Source of the DNA: Glandiceps talaboti
Lineage: Eukaryota; Hemichordata; Enteropneusta; Spengelidae
Assembly: GCF_964340395.1 (NCBI RefSeq)
Contig: NC_135552.1
Location: 15,332,194 to 15,396,193 of the forward strand
Direction of reading: 5' to 3'
DNA: 64,000 nucleotides
Both the position numbers and the translations under genes were made by a program. The notes under the pieces were generated by a model that saw only the letters and a list, made by a program, of their open reading frames with translations, was not told where the DNA came from and did not search any database. This document shows positions 36,701 through 50,117 of the stretch, piece after piece. Positions within the stretch are counted from its first letter, which is position 1; each line of letters begins with the position of its first letter.

Positions 36701-39700
36701 TTATGAAAAAAAATCATAAAAAATTGAAAATGGCACAGATCAACTTGGCATGAACAAATCTGAATAGCCTCCCCCCAGGGAACATGCACACCAAATATCG
36801 AAGAATTCCGACTGTCACTTATGGAGTAGATAGTAAAAATATAAAAGTTTGACGGACACCTATGATTCACTCTACTCTCTATACCTCAATACCCACCTAT
36901 ACCTAAAGCTACGCTTTCAGCTTTCGCTGACAGCGGAGCTAAAAATGTACCCCTCAAGATCACAGAAGTCATCAGAAATGCCACCCTACTGTGAGTACAA
37001 TTAAACCTACGTCCATTCCATAGCTTATCTTAGTAGTAGTATTCAAAATATCACAGATCATGATTTGGGAAAACATATAGGGTATTGTAAAATCATTGCA
37101 GGTTTATGCAAGGGAGGAACTAAACCTGAATTATTTTTCTATATATCAAACATACAATTATGAAAGCTAAATGTTGACCCGTTTAAATGTTACTCTTTGA
37201 ATCAATGAAAGCTGACTCACCTTTATCTTCATCAACATACAAAATATAAGTACCATTCTCCAACTGACCCTGGATGAACTCAAAGATACAATCATCATCG
37301 TCTTGGAACCGACATACTTCAATACCTTCACCTGTAAACCAACACAAATATACATACATCAGTTCCTATGTTAAAATTGCTGTATACAATGAAATTACAG
37401 TACATGTGATAATTACTATAAGTATATTTTGATAGCCTGGTATCAGCTTGCTGTAGTGGGCTAGTCTAATAAAAACATATACATGTAGTACTGGTACACA
37501 TATTAACCACTTCCGAATGCTAACATATACTGGTGGATGTGTCAGTGCCAGCCTGGTGTTAAAACTGAACTAACCTGATGTTAACACTGACCTGGTAGAG
37601 GCATTAACCCTTCCAGTTGCTAACACATACTGGTGAGGTGTTAGCGCCAGGCCGGTGTTAGCTCTGAACTAGTCAGATGTTAACATAGGTCTGGTGCAAA
37701 CAGTACCCTTCAAGTTGCTAACACATACTGGTGAGGTGTTAGAACCATTCTGATGTTAACACTGATCCTAATCCAGTCAGACAGGCATTTAGTGAGCCAG
37801 GGACAATACACAAGTATTTTTTTTGGCATTACTTTATTTCTGAATTGTTTGCCTTCTCTGTGTTACTTTTTCTTTCTATGACCGAGTTACTGAATACTGC
37901 ATGAAGATGTCGCATTTGTTGTGCGGTGATTGTGTTCAATTTGACAGAACTTATGAAAAGAGGAACATTGTTCATGAGGCCCCATTACTTGAATGCATGG
38001 TCCATACATTGACTGACTTTCATACTCAATATTGGGCAGCATACATCTTTTTATTTTAGTTACACGTAAATTGATTATTGCACCAACATTTAAATGCTTA
38101 TTTTTAATAATTAAGCCAAATTTACATTTATATCTTTATTTTTTACTTTGTCTCTCTCGCCATTACCAATTACTACATCTAAGTTAAGATAATTTAGCAA
38201 GGAACCTAGTCAGAAATTCTAGCCACATAAAAGTCAATTACTACTGATAAGTTTTAATACTTTAAAATATTAAAAGTACTGTAGCATTAATTGTCTTTTC
38301 AGGGCGTTTTACATAGCTGTTTTAACCATAACATGCAAAAAAAAATATGTAACATTAAAATACATTGCACATCCAAATTGTACAGGAGTATTGTTGTATT
38401 TATATTTATACTTATATTTGAATGTGGAAGTTTTGTCTGAGTTTGACAAGATTAATAGGAGACATTGACCATTATAAAGTTTAGTCAGCAAAGCTCTACT
38501 GCATGTGAGATGACAACAACTTGACCATTGTTCAGTCTGCAAGTTCTATGACATCTCACAAGCAAAAGATGAACAAAAACCTACACGTATCCACATACAC
38601 ATGTACAACATTTCACTGAATGTCAAAAAACAGTGGTGTTACTGTTAGAGATAATGTTAACCAAAAAGTGGTATGCAAGTTATATGATCACAGCAAACAT
38701 ACACGGTATATTATTAGTAGATGAGCTAAAACAACATAACAACACCCAACATACTATAAGTGTAAGACACCACTAAACTGACACTGAATGATCATTTGAT
38801 GTTTCACAACGAAGACAACTTATTTTCTGGGACCTCAATGTTACTACAGAGTATTTATGTTATCTGTTTGACTTGAAATCTAAGTCATATATAATTTGCT
38901 ATTATCACCTAGTTTTCATAAATTAAGTTTGCAAAGGCTTAATTACATTATTCTCCACCGTTTTCCTTTGCTCAAACAGAAACTACTCATGACCCAAAGG
39001 GTTTTGAAACTGCTCGTCTTTGACTACTCATAGTGACAAGGCCCCTTATGTCACTTGTATTTTCCTTGGCGAACGGAAACAAAATACGGCGAAAGTATAT
39101 ATTTATTACTGCAACATTGAAATTGAACGATTATATGGTACTTTTACACAGAACAACTAATGTACGTTACATCGTAACTATATCAATTACTGACAGCACT
39201 ACAATACCAACACATTACTGTGCATTACCGTACAATGTGAAAATGTTTAAGATTACTCTACAATACCAACATACTCACTGTCTCTCAAATTACTGTACAA
39301 TACCAACACTCAGTCTCAAATTACTGTACAATACCAACATTGTCTAAAATTACCTCACAATACCAACACACTGTCTAAAGTTACTGTACAATACCAAGAC
39401 ATTGTCCACAATTAATGTACAATACCAACACATTGTCCACAATTATTGTACAATACCAACAGTCTAAAGTTACTGTACAATACCAACAAATTGTCTATAA
39501 TACTGACATATTGTCTAACATTATTGTACAATATCAACTTACTGTACAATGCCAATACATTACAATACAATACAATACTGACATATTATCTAAAATTACT
39601 GTACAATACCAACATTGCCTAAAATTGCTCCACAATACCTATACACTGTCCACAATTACTGTACAATACCAAAACTGTCTAAAATTACTATACAAGACCA

Positions 39701-42700
39701 ACACATTATCTAAAATTACTTGACAATACCAACACATTACTGTACATTATTGTTCAATGCCAACACAATACTGTCCATTACTGTACACAACACTGTCAAC
39801 TGTTGATTGCACAACAACATATATCATATATTAGTATTCGATTCCATTAAAAGCAAGAAATGTTAAATAAACACATGGACACATTACGACATGCAAATGC
39901 AATGAACTGTCCTCTAACCTTTACCTTTTCCTCCTGTATGTTTGTAAATTGCGTGGTTTAATAGTACAAAAAGAAATACAAAAAACAGGCGTTTTATTCA
40001 CATTCAGTGCTGTTTGCATAACACAACATTCTTGATGTCACTTTCCAATGATGTAAGTAATGAAAAGAGTTATTGTACAAACTGCTGAATCTCTTCAATC
40101 ATTGAAAGTTACAATCTGAACTTTTCGTAACAGAGCATATGGGAGAATTTTTTACACTGGTTTACAATAAATGGACGGTTTCTTACCTTTCTCTAAATCT
40201 TTCACCATCTGTACAGGGTAGGGACATTCTTCACACTCCTCTTGTGTTAGGTTACCAGATTGGAATGCCTTACACTGCACACAGGCTTTGCTATTTTTAC
40301 ATTTGTTGACCTCACAGAGTCCTTTGTAGTCCTGTAGTAAAAAAACAGTGACATAGTCAGATACACTCTAGTCATACTCAGTCAGCATCCCACTTCCCCT
40401 CCCTCCCCTTCCCCTGAAGTATACAGTTACATAGGTTTTATCATGCTTTGATAATCATCCTACCCTCACTCCACTAGCCCCCTCCTTCTCCCCCCCCCTC
40501 CAATTCCTCACCTCACTGAGGGGGTAGAGGAGCCAACATGATCCAAAATAAACATGTATAGTCACTGTACACCTGGCATTTCGTATAAACATGCATGTCG
40601 ATGTAATTCCTAAGAATTTCAATTCCAGCATTACTTTGATTGACTGGGGAATACAGCTTTCTTTCAGCACAATAGATTTGACCAAACATTTTCATCTTTC
40701 AAAATAAAAGAATATTAGCTTGTATTTGTTTACTGAATGAGTAACTATGTGTTTGACGTTACCTGGCCTATAGGACAGTCTTCACAGGTAGGTCCACTGT
40801 ACAGTGTGATGGTTGAATTACATTTACAAGTACCGCAGTCACAGAATCCGACACCATTACATACTTCCTGTAAAAGTACAATCACATTCAGTGTGTTATT
40901 GAAGGTCTGCTTAGCCTTAGGCTGTGTTTACACAACAATTTTTTCAAATAAAAATACCAATATTGTTATCATTTTTAATGCATTTTCATGTGTTTACACA
41001 ATAGGCCTGACAAGTGTTTTTTTTACCGTCTATATGGAAACACTGAAGATGAAAATGATGCTGTTGCACATATACGAAAATAAGAATTGGTTTAAGAGCA
41101 TGTGTAAGAGTGTCATTAATAGGGTCACTGCTAAGGTCGAGTTTGTACATTTTTGAACTGTTGTGTCTTTGATTGTTTGTATAAACATACTTCTAGAGGT
41201 CTCAGTAGGTCTTTTTAGCTTAACTCTTAGTCTGTATTTATTCATTTTTTGGTTCTATTTTTAATGTCACTAGCTTCACCCTGTTTGCTTGTGTTTGATG
41301 TAATTACATGTATTATTGCTGTATTTTTAAGGAGCCTGTAAATAGGACTTGCTTCCGTTGGTCATCCTGGAAATCAAATCAAATCTAACTTACCCCATTA
41401 GAAGCAACACAGGCAGCATTTGATGATGGACAGTCACATGCAGGACCCATCCACTGATCTTTGCATTTACACACACTCTTATGTAGCTCTTCATCACAAA
41501 CACATTCTCCATGGTCTGGACCTGTATGTTTCAACCCATAGCACAGATATAAATAACAACATAGGTTTGTAAAATAGACAAATCCAGTATTCAATAGACT
41601 ACCCCCAGTTGTCGTAAACGGAAACAGAACTTAAGGGGATTGGAAGGTTTGAAAATAAATAAACATATGCTGGTTTCCGAAAAATAATTTCTTTAATAAT
41701 ACCTCACCAGTTTTAATAAAGAAATTATTTTTCAGAAATCATGCTTGCTTAATAACCTAATAACATATTTCTACTTCTAATTTTAATTCTATATTGTATT
41801 AAAGGGGCACAAGCTGAGTTGATATGTTTTGGGGCAAGACTTATTCTGCGTGTTTAAAAGTCACTCATTGTATTCTACTTACTGAAGCAAACATAACTAT
41901 CACTTGCAATTGACTGAACTCAAACCTGGTATTAAGATATAACATATAAACGATCCGATGACATAATTTTTAATATTGTACCAGAAAAATATTGAGGAAT
42001 CTATACTAGGCAATCAACTGTTCTGACAAAAGTAGAAGGAAATTATAATGTCACAGAAGGCATACATGAACATTAACATGAAACTAGAATAGTTTAAGCA
42101 AGGTTTTATGTAAGTATTTTCATAATACAAGATGTGGGATATAAACTCAGCTTGTGTCCCTTTAACATCCAATATGGATGATCATGTAACGTACCATGTA
42201 TTCAATGTAATGATACACATCCAATGTCACACTTCAATATCTACTATGAAATTACACACATGCTTTCAATTTGAAATTTGACTATTTACAGTTGTCACCA
42301 TAACAAGTGATACACTACATCAGCAACGTTGTACACAATATTACATTACTGAAAGCACTAGGCTTGAAAAAATGTCTGTATATACATGTATTCTTACCTC
42401 CACACACTTTGCCCTGTGATCTGTCACATGATGTACTTTCACACTCACAGAATGGACCATTGAAGTACTGACCACTCTTCTACAATCAAGAATAAAGGAC
42501 AAAAGTACATTAGATTACAGCAAACACATTTACATACTGAACTCCTCAGTACATGTTCATATTACTAAGAATTCAACACTGGCTTATAACAATGTGCGTG
42601 TGCACTTGATATATGCAGTGACACAACTTACCACTGAGTTGGGCAAACATGATGACAAGGCCCTTGCCCAAATAGAATAAAATGGAGACAGGACACTGAG

Positions 42701-45700
42701 TACAGGGCAAAGATGGTGACAAATACCTTGCCACTAAGTGGGCCAAAAATGATAATGCAACCCTTGTCACCATAAGTTGGAGAGATCTTAACTGTCCTCA
42801 GAGTATGAATATGTTTGAATTTACCAGTAATACATTTATTTTATTACTGTGAAAATTTCCAATATCTCATTTGTTTTATAAATAAGTATTTACAAACAAA
42901 GCTATTGGTAACTAGTGTGTTGTGTATGGAAAAGCTAGGTAATATCACCTACTCTACTTGATTTTAGTCAGATATGTTAACGTGAAACTAAAACTGTTTA
43001 AAAACTTTTACTGTTACTTTGTTCAAGAAAACTCCAACCAATTCTCATTTGAAATTAAGAAAATAAATCAGGGGTCACCATACAAATATTTGAAATAGAG
43101 GTCAAATTGTTATAAAAAATTATACCATTTTAGAATCCAATATGGCTGCCATCCAATATGGCCGCCGAATACTGTGTTAACTATATGGGGAAATATAAGA
43201 TTGAGACTGTGGACCCCCAAGTTTCTTTTATTATTTCAAAAGGGCCAGAAACAAGCTTTCATATCACAAAGTTTGGAGAGATTTTTAGAACTGTGACTTT
43301 CAGTGAAATTCGTCCCCGGGGCACCTTAAATCAAAATTATATTTGAATGTACAACATTTATGAATCTGATTAAGATTACAACCTTCCTGCTCTATTACTA
43401 TAGTTCTAAAAACTTAAGACAACTTTACAATATAGATGTAATATAGGCAGTGTGTCAGCTTACCCCAGGATAACAGGAACATACACCACAAAGGCATGCA
43501 CCACGACCTGAACATACAAGAGATGTGTTTGTCCTACAAAGAGAAAATAAAATGTTCAAATATTATTTCTTTTGCTTGGATCTTTTTACGTACTTTGTAT
43601 ACAGCTGTAATATTGTGAAATGTATTTCATTTGTGAACGAAAGTTAGGCTACATGAGTTTCTAACCAGACTGTAAATCACCATTTTCGTCTGTTCAAACA
43701 CACTAATAGGTTGGGTTTTTTAACATAAGTCAGAGGAAATAGCCAAGTCACCATCATTCAAACGATACAATACCATGCAATCTCTTACACAAAGTGTACA
43801 GTTTACTAAAATCCCCGAAAAACACCAATGTGTCTGCTTGAATGAAATATACCAAGGTAAAACTTCACACAAAGACAAAATTAGCTACAAACAGCAATAC
43901 AACTGGTACAAAAACAACAGTTGGTGCCTTTGATGTAGGTTCACACGATGCTTTCACGACTTTGTTTATATCTGTGGAAGTTATAATGTAACAGTAACAG
44001 TCGGACTCATCGTGATAATGTGTAGCATTATATCAGTAAACAGAGTTATGGGATCTGGGCTCTTGTGGTGTTTATGCTTTGATAAATTACAGACATTAAT
44101 TACAATGTATGTCTTTGCATAAACCTTGTCTCATTCCTGCTTATATACCACAAGCAAGCAAACAAAGTGTTTTTTTCATGAGTTGTGACATCAAGAAATG
44201 CATTATTTTACTTACAGTTTACAGAGTTCATCGTTATCATCCTCTTCGATGTCATCACCGCTACATTCACATTTCCTGCCATATCTATTGTCGTTACAAT
44301 TACATCCACCACATACCAATGTCCCGTTACCATTAGAGCACTGCTCTGCCTTTGGTATCTACAGAAATTATATGTAATGTTTCAATGTTATATGTCATTG
44401 ACTTGTAACTAAATATCAGTCTATAATTTTCTGACATTAATCACCATTTTTGGATGTCCAAGTTTTGCAAACTGGTTTGGTGTTTACAGAGCAAACAAAC
44501 AAACTAACCGATATTGCACTAGGGATGGTCTACATGATAGCACAAACCTTTTTCATGACAGAACACACTGACGTTTGATAACAGAGCACACTAATGTTTG
44601 CATGACAGTACATCGTATTTGCACCAGTACAAACTGAAGTCTGAATGACAGTACACACGTAAGTTTTGTGTGTCAGTACAAATTGAAGTTTGCATAACAG
44701 TACAAACTGAACTTCGCATGACAGTATCACACTACAGAATTGTTAGACTGTAAGATACGTAGTGTTGTTAAGCCCTATCAGGCTTCTTAACCATGAGTGG
44801 TGCTGGCTGATAGCGTGGCACGGATGTCTGCATCTTACTGACAGAAGTTTGCATGACAGTACACACTATAGATTTGCATGACAGTTCACATTACAGATTT
44901 GCATGACAGAACACAATTTCTTACCTCTTTTTCTTCACAGTCACATTCACATTCTAACTCCACATTAACTACTAACTCTTCATTGAAACCAATAGGCTTT
45001 ATAGTGAACCTGAAAACAGATACAAAAACCACATGACTTGCAATACCTGTATCTATTTATTTTTAGAAGTCACCACTGTATCTACACATTATACATGTCA
45101 CTGGTAAATGTACACACCGTATATACATACCTAAAAATAGACAATGTCTAAACAAAAACACCGGGCGCTTGCCTATGTGAAGGCGCTAATGCTAGTAAAT
45201 GCGGTATATACATTCATTCACACTGAACAAAGAGATGAGCACATGCAGCAAGTGTCTATTACTACATAACAAAATGATATACAGCACATTGTAGATTACA
45301 GTTAACTCGCTCTACATGATGCAACCACGCAGTAACCAATAAGAAATTGCACATGCTACACTTTAAGATAGACAGAATACTTTCTGGCTACATTTTGGCG
45401 TAATGAAATGAACTAATATCCCACCATACAGACATCAGAACACTGACGCTCATGGGAATGCAGAACGTGTCAATGGTTTAGTTAATTTAGACAAAATGTA
45501 ACACGAAAATGAGATCTAGCTATCTTAGAGTGTAGAATATCCAGATTTGTTATTAGTTTCCATGTGACTGTTTTAAACAGAGTGAGCGAACATTAACCTG
45601 CAATGCGCACGCTGTATACACATAAGTTAACACATACACTACAAAATGCTACAATCACCATCTAAAATAACTCCATAATTTGATTTTTCCAAATATATAG

Positions 45701-46058
45701 AGATTGTGTCGCATCAAAATGTACAAACAGCTGGTGAAAACATCACAGGAATTATTGCTGCAAAGTAGAGATAATGCTTACTTTCTCTGATCATGAGTTG
45801 GACAACCATTGGCAGTAATAGCGATGTCAAAGTGTACAGTGTCTCCAACTCGTAGACCAGAACATTCCTTAGATCCCGCAGTGGTAGTACCATTAAGACA
45901 CACTGATGTATAGGTTACAGTTATGTTTTCAGGGGCTGTATCAGACACTGTCACTTTTGATGTGATTTTCTGTAATCAATCAAATGTAAAGGTTACAGTA
46001 ATGTTTTCAAATGTAAAGGTTATAGTAATGTTTTTTTGTGGTTTTTTGATGGTTTTTT

Positions 46059-46089
<31 letters not shown>

Positions 46090-48112
46090 GGGGGCTGTAT
46101 CAAAACATTGCCACTTCAGATGTGATTTTCTGTAATTTATCAAACGTTCCTTAAAAACTGTTTCAAATGAAAAGTAAAAACCATCCCAACTAAGAGAAGC
46201 AACACATTTTGCCTTTACAGAAATAATTATGTTATATCAATATCCACGATTTGTTCTGTGTTTTTCCTGACAAATGAAAATGATGACATTGAATGAGTGC
46301 CATACTTGGGGTATCTGCACGAGTGCTTCCAGTATTCTCTGCGACTGTGCTTTTCATGAGTGTAGCATGTGTAAGTGAAGCAGAAAACACTGCAAGCACA
46401 CCCCCTGAGTACCCACACTGGAACTCATGCAGCATGGGGTTCTGTCCTAATTACATATGTTTATCCAAAACGACAAATTTCTGTTAATATCACTCTCTGT
46501 AATCACACAGTTTCATGTAAAAGGAAGAATCGAGCACTCATTTGCATATCATTTGCATACCTGTATGCAATAACATTTTAAATATTGCACTGCAGTGCAA
46601 AATACAATTAATATGCGCACGCACCGGTGCAAATAATCACAAGGTACATACATAACAATTACTGTTGTTGTTGTAACTTTCCCTTGACTGGAAAAGTTGT
46701 GCGTTTTCTTGTTGAGGAATTTACTTACATTATAGTTTTCTTTGACAAGGTCCACAATGTTGGATGAATCATTGGCTAAAATACCAGCAGTTGAACCTTC
46801 TATAAATTTAGTAAGTTCCTGCAATAAAGAATAATACAACTATTTTAATAAAATTGTCACGTACACTATCCAATGTGAACATACAAATATTGAAATCTGA
46901 CAACGACGACAATGACAGTGACAACAACGATGGTGTGATCAATACAAAAGTTAGTGTGTTGTGACCACCACACATATTTTTTATTGGTTTTTAACTTCCA
47001 TCTACTGGTGAAATGTTTGATAACATACCTGGTAGATGCTGATTTCACTAGCAGTCACAGCAAACACTGGGATGACGTTGTGTTTCTGCATCTGGAAATT
47101 CAGCTGACTAATGGATGGGTAGTCCTGAAAAGATAAGGAGATTTCAAACATTTAACCACATCCATTATATTTCATATTTTTGTAGTGAAATAAGAATGTA
47201 CATATTAGGTAAGAAAGTGAATTGGGTACACATGAATGTTTTGACAGAGAGAGGTAAACAGACAGACAGACTGAGATGCAGACAGACAGACAGACAGACA
47301 GACAGACAGGCAGAGACAGACTCATTCTGATTCATTCTGGTAGCCCAAAAAGGAAGTGATTGTTAGTTACTTTCTTTTCTTTCTCATCTACCAGTTTTTT
47401 TAAAGCATACTTTCTAATTTCTACATAATTTCGACTTAATTTCCATGTGTTTTCCTGGTATTTTATTGAGTTTCCACATCAAAATTTGACACCCCTCTTA
47501 CCAATTCTTCAGATTTGTAATATTCTCCTTCATCATCCAGGTAACAATTTCCATCATTTGGTGTAACAATACCGCCAAGCTTGCCATCCCCAGCATAATG
47601 AAAGGGTGCATCAGTGGTATAGATGATTAAATGCCTGGCTGATTGTCTCCATCCAATGTCATTCTGAAAATACGAAAATATACAGGTTTTACAAAATGAT
47701 GGTTGGCTTCAAATCAGATAGGTCTACATAATTGATTAATTAAGTGCTCAAATGGCGAATGTTCAAAGCTAATGATTACATATTAGTACTTTTCTTCAGG
47801 TCTTCACGTTCGAGCACAGTTACAGGGAAATTGAAGTGAGCTTGGCATTTCACTTTAAGGTGTCATGACATTTCTTGCACACAATTAGATAATTTCAACT
47901 ACATACTAAACATTTATATCTAAGTGCCTGTACAGTTGGGATGTAGACACAGATTAGTAATCATACTATTTATCAGTAGGAAAGTAAATAGTTGAAGTCA
48001 TTAAAATCATCAAACATATGTGTAAAAATTTCAGCAATAACCCGTTTCTACTGAAATGTAAAAGAATAGCAATGTGTATAACTTTTCAATGTGATTAGGT
48101 AAAGGACCCTGC

Positions 48113-48173
<61 letters not shown>

Positions 48174-50049
48174 CTGTCTGTCTGTCTGTTATGTCTCTTG
48201 CTGTTAATCTCACTGCAATTGTATGTAACGTTTATGTTCAACTAACCTTACACACTGTTGCTTGCATCAAAGCGTCCATACCACCTTCAGGTGAATCTAA
48301 GTTTCCTGATGTTTTCTGCTTGCTGATTTCTTCCTGTGTGTACATCAAAAACAAACAACAATGATAGCACCATTCTTTGCATACAGAAAAGTGTCACACA
48401 AACTCTCACAAGATATAAAATATTCAATTCATAAGGTATGAGTATCTATTTCCATACTAGAATCAACGTGTTTGTTTGTCGAATTACATTGATCACGTCT
48501 TTATCTCGATCAACTTTCCTTCATACTGACACAATATCTAATAAATAACAATGAATAGAACTTACAGAAAATCTTGTGCTATCAGTATCCAAGGGTAAGG
48601 AATTGATAAATCCGTATGGTGCTACACAACCAGTGCATGGAGATGCACGTCTGTAATGGAAGTTTATCAAATGATTACCCTAAATGATTACATGTCATGT
48701 CCCCATTTTTCACCTATACATTTTTCACTTCTGCAGAACTTATTTCATTATAAGGGGTGCTTCACACTGGACAGTTTGGTCTGCTCTATGGTTGCTCTAA
48801 GTTTTGATGTCAAAAGCACTGCTTTTTTTTTCACGAGTTGTAATCATCAGTCAGAGAATGCAGACTCAGATTTACAATATTAACTATGGAACTAATGTTT
48901 GTTTTAACTATTTTTATATGTATATCCTGGTATTGATTAGAAATACAGAAAATTGTGTGGGCCATAGACAAGACTAGGTCCGATGAACCGTGTCCGCGGT
49001 CTGTGTCAGACATTTTGTATCTTGTATTTTTCCAAATTTGTATATATTTGCATGTTCTTTGCAAATGTAACTTCGTCTCATTATCTGTAGAAATATATTC
49101 ATTCATTCATTCACTCATTCCTTCATTCATTCAAAGTTTTATTAGTTCATTAAACACTATTTTTATCCACTAGCATAATGGGTTCCTCTTTCTTTCTTAG
49201 AAAGAAAGGCACTCTTGTTAGACCCTGGACATTATTTCCTGGTATTCAAAATTCTGGAGCAAAAAAAACAACAACCACACTGTTGTGTAGGATTTGAATC
49301 TATGCAAATACTTACGCAGAAGCTACTGTATTGATGTAGGGCATCACTGTCTTATCAACAAAAGAACCAAAACCAAGTCGGAAATTCTTTGTAATGTTCT
49401 TCATTTCTTCAGCTGTATATGACACAGATAAAGAGTACTATGGATAAGTAATAAAGCCCTCATTTGATGAACTGAGAGTACATTCATGTATTGATAAAAC
49501 ATACAATAACAAAACAAGTCATCCTGAGTTCAAATGTCACATCTATGTCATTGAATCACATACGATAATAACTGAAGAAGGCCGAGTGATTCGGCTGAGA
49601 TATACAAGGTAAATTACTCACGTTTAGAGTACAGAACTGATACAAAACAATAACAAGGTAATAATTTTACAATAATGCCTAGCGGTAAAGCCAGCAAACG
49701 GATAGTTTGACAAAGCATGTCCACCTGAATAGGCGGAATGTTACTTTATAAGAACCCTTGGTTGTGGTACAAGAAATGTACTATTTGACACCTATATTAT
49801 GGAAGTTATCAATATGTACTGAATCTCAACATCTTACAATAATTACGAAACTGTGGTAGTTAGTTCGCCCAACATGACTTGACCTGGACTAATTATCAGA
49901 TAGCTTTGATGATTGACAATGTGGTATAACTTGAACTAAATATACTTTTAAATCTACTTTGTCAATTCTTTGCGATGCAGTTATAAACAGACAGGGAACT
50001 GTTCACACACACGCACGCATGCACGCACGCACGCACGCACGCACGCATG

Positions 50050-50117
<68 letters not shown>

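Larger units (their letters stand above)
33915..37220 (-). other. Beta intron 20: foldback, hairpin and dispersed repeats
   Basis: No exon is seen. It contains the foldback at 34916-35476, a perfect hairpin at 35750-35793 and a repeat with internal duplication at about 36540-36945. It separates the tail-domain exon from the membrane exon. Confidence 0.7.
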
